Of a stretch of DNA of 55,771 nt, positions 51,724-55,771 are shown piece after piece (the first letter of the stretch is position 1; each line of letters starts with the position of its first letter). A program made the position numbers and the translations under genes. The stretch comes from Cytophagales bacterium (GTDB lineage Bacteria > Bacteroidota > Bacteroidia > Cytophagales > Microscillaceae). The notes under the pieces were generated by a model. The model did not search any database, had not been told where the DNA came from, and saw only the letters and a list, made by a program, of their open reading frames with translations. The stretch lies in contig JAAFJG010000027.1 of the NCBI GenBank assembly GCA_013298075.1, positions 1 to 55,771 on the forward strand. Reading direction: 5' to 3'.

Positions 51724-53551
51724 TGTGATTAGTTGGTTTATAATAACTTAATCTAAGCAATGCAATTAATAGTAAATCCGCTATTTTGATATTGTAATCT
51801 TCATAACGCATTAAACAATGAGAAACTTTATTTCTTATATTATAACCTGCTTTTTCAACCATTAAGAATTTTAAAAAGAATAAATCATCTTCTTTTATAA
51901 ACATTTTTATACTTTGATGTTCAAATAAATTGTGCAATAATATTGTTACGGTTAAATCCTTATCCTTTTTTTTAGGTTCAAAAGTAATTTCACCATTTAA
52001 TTCAAGAATATCTCTTATTATACCCTCTATTTTAGAAGTCAAACTATCTATAAATAAAATAGTATTTAGTTGATATTCCGTATTTTCAAGCATTTTATTT
52101 ATCTCTTCAAAATAATTTTGTAAAGAAGGTTTAAGGAAATCTAGCCATCTGTATTGATAAGTAAAACCGTTTACCATTTTGGTAATACCTTGTCCAAGCC
52201 ATGTATTTTGGTCTAAAAAATCAACTAAAGTAATAAAGGTTAACTTTTTAGTTTTTACTAATTCATAAAATAAATTATGGGCAAAAGAATTGTAATATAT
52301 ATCCAATAAAATATCATAAAATCTTAATTTTTTATATTTTTTCAATTCTTCTCCTTCAAACTGTTGAGAAATATGCCCATTATCATCAAGAACAGATATA
52401 GGTAATTGGTTTAGAAAATCATTATCATCTTCTACTTTAATTTCCGATGAAATTACTAAAATGCTATTTTCGGAAGATAATTCTTGTAACACTTCATTAA
52501 TATTTTTCTCACTTAATTCTTCAATCATGGTTTTAAAAGTGTTTATATGAGATGAAACATCTATTATTTGATGACTTTGAAATAATGCTCTTGATGAAAT
52601 TAATTGCTTATACCTTTGAGATGTTTCTTGAATCTTATTTTCTATTTTTAGACTTAAATAGATATTCAGAGCCTTTAAACAAAAAATACAATTTGCCAAA
52701 TCCTGTCTTTCAATAGACATTTTTTCATATACTTTGGCTATTTCTAATTGCCAATTATATTTAAAAGTATTAAGTTTTTGGTCTATTTTTTCACCTATCC
52801 GAAAAAAAATTATTGTTTTAAAGGCTACTTCTTTAAAAGATTTTTCTTCTAAAAGCCTATTTGCAGAATTAAAACAAATTTCTTGTAGGTTAATATCACT
52901 TAATTGATTTTTAAAATTTTTATAATTCTCCACGAAATAATTTATAATTCCTGCTAAACAAATATTATTCTGTCTATATATAAAATTTACACTAGATAAA
53001 ATATTTTTTATTATTGTTTCTTTATCACTATGATTAATTTCAATAGTAATCATACAAGTATTTTTTATGGCGTCACAGATTTTATTATCTACATTTTCAA
53101 CATTTAAATCGGTTTGATAAATTTTTATAAGTTCTAAGTATGAATTTATAGCAGTTTTAGCGTACTTGATTTTTTCTTTTTTCTCTATTGTATTTGTTGG
53201 TAATTTCCACAACAAATGTGAATAATAGGATTTTAAAAATGGGTGATTAGATTCATCTTCTCTTTGTTTTAAATAAACATAAAAATTATTAGAGAGATTA
53301 TTAATTTCAATATTTGTATATTTATTTTTATTAGAGTCAATACATATACAACTTTCTATAATCGTATTTTCATCTGTTATATAAAGATGGTTAAAAATAA
53401 TAGTTTCAAATTCGCTTATACATTCTAAGTTATTCTTATCTTTAAATGGAATAAATAAATTTCCAATATCACTAGGAAATTTATACTTATAACCTTCTTC
53501 TTCAAGGTGTTTGAAAACTTCTTCTATGGTTGAAAAAAATAATTTTTGCAT
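51710..53551 (-). CDS. DUF4209-like (HEPN-motif) protein coupled to the methylase
   Basis: A 613-aa protein. The N-terminal three-quarters is helical with no recognised domain. The C-terminus has KAGYNIRNKVSH followed by CLMRYEDYN (R573 to H578, an R-N-x3-H HEPN motif), preceded by helices like those of DUF4209, where the same segment reads RN-x-x-x-HG. HEPN proteins are often RNases acting on tRNA or mRNA in defence. The gene overlaps the methylase start by 14 bp. The frame extends to 53623, but the -7 box at 53577-53584 places transcription inside it, so the ATG at 53551 is chosen. Function inferred from motif and context. Confidence 0.65.
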   Translation of the reverse strand: MQKLFFSTIEEVFKHLEEEGYKYKFPSDIGNLFIPFKDKNNLECISEFETIIFNHLYITDENTIIESCICIDSNKNKYTNIEINNLSNNFYVYLKQREDESNHPFLKSYYSHLLWKLPTNTIEKKEKIKYAKTAINSYLELIKIYQTDLNVENVDNKICDAIKNTCMITIEINHSDKETIIKNILSSVNFIYRQNNICLAGIINYFVENYKNFKNQLSDINLQEICFNSANRLLEEKSFKEVAFKTIIFFRIGEKIDQKLNTFKYNWQLEIAKVYEKMSIERQDLANCIFCLKALNIYLSLKIENKIQETSQRYKQLISSRALFQSHQIIDVSSHINTFKTMIEELSEKNINEVLQELSSENSILVISSEIKVEDDNDFLNQLPISVLDDNGHISQQFEGEELKKYKKLRFYDILLDIYYNSFAHNLFYELVKTKKLTFITLVDFLDQNTWLGQGITKMVNGFTYQYRWLDFLKPSLQNYFEEINKMLENTEYQLNTILFIDSLTSKIEGIIRDILELNGEITFEPKKKDKDLTVTILLHNLFEHQSIKMFIKEDDLFFLKFLMVEKAGYNIRNKVSHCLMRYEDYNIKIADLLLIALLRLSYYKPTNHNATA

Positions 53552-53576
53552 ATTTTTATTATTTTGTATTTTGTTG

Positions 53577-53584
53577 CAAATATA
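53577..53584 (-). promoter_or_regulatory. -7 box (TATATTTG) of the HEPN-methylase operon
   Basis: CAAATATA on the plus strand; it leaves a leader of about 20 nt before the ATG at 53551 and rules out the upstream start. Confidence 0.55.
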
Positions 53585-53681
53585 ATACACATTTGTGTAA
53601 AATAAAAAAAAACGCATACTCAATAAAAAAATTATCTAAAATATGCGTTTTAAAAAAATTATAAATCAACTAAAAAAAAGA

Positions 53682-54995
53682 TTATTTTCCTCCTTTTTTA
53701 GTGTCTTCTTTTGTATCTTTTTGACCTGAATTAGCAGGTTCTTTTGTATCTTTACCAGTTTTTTTTGTATCTTTATCGGTTGCTTTTTCGTCTTTGGCTA
53801 CCTGTTTTTCGCCATTTCCTCTGCGTGCAATAAAAACACTTGATTTGTCATTTTTCCAATGATAACCATAGGTAAAGTTTAATTTTGGAATAGATGCTTT
53901 TTCATCTCTGTAGATTTTTGCTACGTCATTTTGATATGTATAACGACCAAAATCCGCTACAGGATAATCATAATTTCCATACATTTTTACGCTCCAGCCA
54001 TTTTCTTGATACACAGAATAACGAATACCTGTATCATCTTGCAATACGCCCGAAGTTTCGTTCAAAATTAAATTACGAAAAACAGCAAAATCTGAATTAT
54101 GTAAAATGTAAGAAGCCGATTTTATAAAAGTAACTTTATCAGAAAAACCTTGAATAAATTTAACGACTGAATTGTTTGCTTTCATCGCTCTATCGCTCAC
54201 ATCTCCCCCAATATAATAAACTTTTTGGCTTTTTTTACGATTTTTATTCAAAAATTCAACCATTACACCTTTCGTTCTGTTGTCTTTTGGTGCTTTCGGG
54301 TCTATTTTTGCATTCGGGTCTTCCAATTCCATCAATACAGGTTTTCCACTTTCATCAACATAAAAACGTTTTGCATCAATAATTTCATTGCCTGTACGCA
54401 CCAAAAATATATTCAAAAATGGCAACACACCTTGTCCCCATAATCCGCCCATGTGACTTGTGATAAAATAACCTCTCGAAAATAAATCTCTCAAAGCCGT
54501 TCTCAAATTCCCCAAATATCCGTTTGGTAATTTATTCAAATGTGGTAAATTACCATCTTTTTCCAAACCAAACATCAAATAATTATCACAATTAGGAAAA
54601 AATTCATAAGCAATTAAAATATCTGGACCGCTAAAAGGATAAAATAAAGTTTTTCCACCTGCATTAAAATCAGCCAATTCACCTTTTGACCATTCACGCA
54701 TTTTAGAAAGACGCTCTTTGTCTAATTTATTAAATCCATCATTAAATTCTTTAAAATGTTGTTGTGCAATGGCAGATTTTGTAATCGAATCAGTCAAAGG
54801 AGTTTTATAAGTAACTTCTGCACCCGCCATAAGTTGTGATAAAGCGGTTAATTCTTCATTAATTTTAGGTCTTGGTTCTTCTTTTGGTTTTGAATTTTCA
54901 GAGTTTTTATTATCATCTCCTTCTTTTTTTGGAGCTTCACAAGCAAAGAAAGTAGCAATAAGTGAAATGATAAAAAGTTTTTGCAAAAAACGCAT
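53682..54995 (-). CDS. DUF4837 lipoprotein
   Basis: A 437-aa lipoprotein: signal peptide with lipobox FFAC (Cys19), a DUF4837-type body (FAINIFLVRTGN-like FLNIFLVRTGNEIIDAKRFYVDE, FHWKND-like YGYHWKNDKSSVFIARRG), and a Lys/Thr/Asp-rich tail from about residue 400 with repeated KDTKK/KDTKE. DUF4837 is a Bacteroidota outer-envelope family without a known role. The ATG at 54995 is supported by a -7 box at 55049-55056. It is transcribed alone, upstream of the HEPN gene with a 130-bp gap. Confidence 0.82.
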   Translation of the reverse strand: MRFLQKLFIISLIATFFACEAPKKEGDDNKNSENSKPKEEPRPKINEELTALSQLMAGAEVTYKTPLTDSITKSAIAQQHFKEFNDGFNKLDKERLSKMREWSKGELADFNAGGKTLFYPFSGPDILIAYEFFPNCDNYLMFGLEKDGNLPHLNKLPNGYLGNLRTALRDLFSRGYFITSHMGGLWGQGVLPFLNIFLVRTGNEIIDAKRFYVDESGKPVLMELEDPNAKIDPKAPKDNRTKGVMVEFLNKNRKKSQKVYYIGGDVSDRAMKANNSVVKFIQGFSDKVTFIKSASYILHNSDFAVFRNLILNETSGVLQDDTGIRYSVYQENGWSVKMYGNYDYPVADFGRYTYQNDVAKIYRDEKASIPKLNFTYGYHWKNDKSSVFIARRGNGEKQVAKDEKATDKDTKKTGKDTKEPANSGQKDTKEDTKKGGK

Positions 54996-55048
54996 AATAT
55001 TTTGATAATGTTTTTAGATAAATAAAAAGAAAGATTTGAAATAAGATG

Positions 55049-55056
55049 CAAAGTTA
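55049..55056 (-). promoter_or_regulatory. -7 box (TAACTTTG) of the DUF4837 gene
   Basis: CAAAGTTA on the plus strand, about 55 bp before the ATG at 54995; CAAA (TTTG on the minus strand) occurs at 55068-55071 but is closer than a usual -33 element. Confidence 0.45.
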
Positions 55057-55318
55057 TGTTTTTTTATCAAATTGTAATATTTTTTTTAGATATTTTTTTG
55101 AAAAATAATGAATATCTTCTAAATAATACTTTTTTAGTTAGGGACTAAATAAAAAATAATATACACACACGAAATTAGTTTTTGGGATTTTATTATTTTG
55201 AGTGAAGCGAAAAATATTGATGTTATAGGACGATTTGTGAACGAAAAATGAGATTTCTTCCTTCGGTCGGAATGACAAAGTTCATCCCAAAACCAACTTC
55301 CGATATGTATATACCTAA
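55057..55318. other. intergenic region with no recognised gene
   Basis: AT-rich, with one GC-richer phrase (CCTTCGGTCGGAATGACAAA, 55261-55280) of the type found in many Bacteroidota spacers. I see no gene or RNA. Confidence 0.5.
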
Positions 55319-55580
55319 AAAAACTCCCTCACCTTCGGGGAGGGCTGGGGTCAGTGTTGTTAAGTTCTAATATTTGTCAGGTAAATTATTTTACAAATCA
55401 AAATATAATTTACCAAATCTATAAGATTTTCAAAAAATAATAGATTTTTTACAGAATATTATACAAGTTAATTTCTATTTTACTTGTTAAAAAATTTACA
55501 GAATATTATACAAGTTAATTTCTATTTTACTTGTTAAAAAAAAAGAATTTAACAACACTGCCCTAACCCTCCCCAGCGGC
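55319..55580. repeat. MITE-like repeat, copy 2 (core with tandem 47-bp duplication)
   Basis: Core 55352-55559 (208 bp), AGTGTTGTTAA ... TTAACAACACT, the same orientation as copy 1. A 47-bp unit, starting TTTACAGAATATTATACAAG, is duplicated in tandem (55448-55494 and 55495-55541), which explains the extra length. The flanking arms are exchanged relative to copy 1: left CTCCCTCACC then GGGGAGGGCTGGGGTC, right GCCCTAACCCTCCCC. It lies 35 bp from the stop of the transposase fragment. Confidence 0.75.
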
Positions 55581-55594
55581 TTATCTTGTAGGGG

Positions 55595-55771
55595 TTATTT
55601 GATAGTTATACTTTTTTTTGTTTTATTTGCTATTTCTCTACTTGCTTTTGCGCCTAATTTCATAAAATAAAATCTTTCTAAGGCGCTTGCTAAGACTTTT
55701 ACGCCTGGTAAAGGTTGTTTTTTGGAGGGAGTAAAACCGACAAGTTTAACTAATGCCAAAACTCCCTCTTT
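55595..55771 (-). CDS. C-terminal part of a Tn5/IS4-type transposase (cut by window edge)
   Basis: Fifty-eight codons plus a stop (TAA at 55597-55595) are open to the window edge. The sequence LVKLVGFTPSKKQPLPGVKV and LASALERFYFMKLGAKASRE corresponds to the C-terminal dimerisation part of Tn5/IS50-like transposases (pattern LARLGGW ... PG ... LW.GL..FY). The gene's 5' part lies beyond 55771, so whether it is complete is unknown. It is a different transposase type from the one at the left edge. It could be the element that mobilises the adjacent repeat. Confidence 0.7.
   Translation of the reverse strand, partial: KEGVLALVKLVGFTPSKKQPLPGVKVLASALERFYFMKLGAKASREIANKTKKSITIK

Noticed and set aside
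1-55771. CRISPR array, tRNA, rRNA or replication origin
   Set aside because: I looked for regularly spaced repeats, cloverleaf-like GC-rich segments and DnaA-box clusters and found none I could support.

Overview
This window comes from an AT-rich Bacteroidota genome, most likely a Cytophagales-type bacterium; I cannot place it further. The evidence is a clade-2 isoleucyl-tRNA synthetase, DUF4199 and DUF4837 proteins, SPOR, MORN_2 and TPR proteins, lipoboxes, a CusA-type RND efflux operon, and repeated promoter boxes of the form TAnnTTTG (the Bacteroidota -7 element) with no Shine-Dalgarno sequences. Several starts are chosen from these boxes. I see no rRNA or tRNA gene, CRISPR array or replication origin.

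Layout. 1-1.94 kb: an IS4-family insertion sequence that has removed the 5' end of a HEPN-type gene. 1.95-5.5 kb: ileS. 5.6-7.4 kb: an HTH regulator with a frameshifted tail, a palindromic operator candidate, a Uma2-type nuclease and a DUF952 protein. 7.6-7.8 kb: a MITE-like repeat whose second copy lies at 55.3-55.6 kb. 8.1-13.5 kb: a UDP-sugar dehydrogenase, membrane proteins, nuoI and unknown genes. 13.5-17.5 kb: a tight minus-strand run made of a DUF262 protein, an OLD-like AAA ATPase and a protein ending in a colicin E3-like ribonuclease motif, followed by a TlpA-like lipoprotein and aroQ. 17.6-31.6 kb: mostly ordinary genes (M1 peptidase, Na+/solute symporter, TPR proteins, glmM, asd) plus a GAF/PAS sensor containing a run of nine G. 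31.6-32.8 kb: a 1.17-kb cassette bounded by about 130-bp inverted repeats and holding a PD-(D/E)XK-like gene. 33.4-37.9 kb: an ABC exporter with a degenerate ATPase domain and a second GAF/PAS sensor. 38-45.6 kb: a tetR-tolC-mfp-rnd efflux module sitting between two 332/333-bp direct repeats made from the 3' half of a DUF697-SHOCT gene. 45.7-55 kb: MORN, SPOR, membrane protein, a methylase-specificity fusion overlapping a DUF4209/HEPN-like gene, and DUF4837. The right edge holds the repeat copy and the C-terminus of a Tn5-type transposase.

Best candidates for undescribed systems: (1) the three-gene DUF262 / AAA / E3-like-RNase operon (14487-17549), which looks like an anti-phage or toxin module with a sensor ATPase and an rRNA-cutting effector; (2) the two-gene HEPN-like plus M-S methylase operon (49720-53551); (3) the efflux module bounded by direct repeats, whose arrangement is that expected from single-crossover integration of a circle. 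All functional statements rest on reading motifs by eye; no database search was run.
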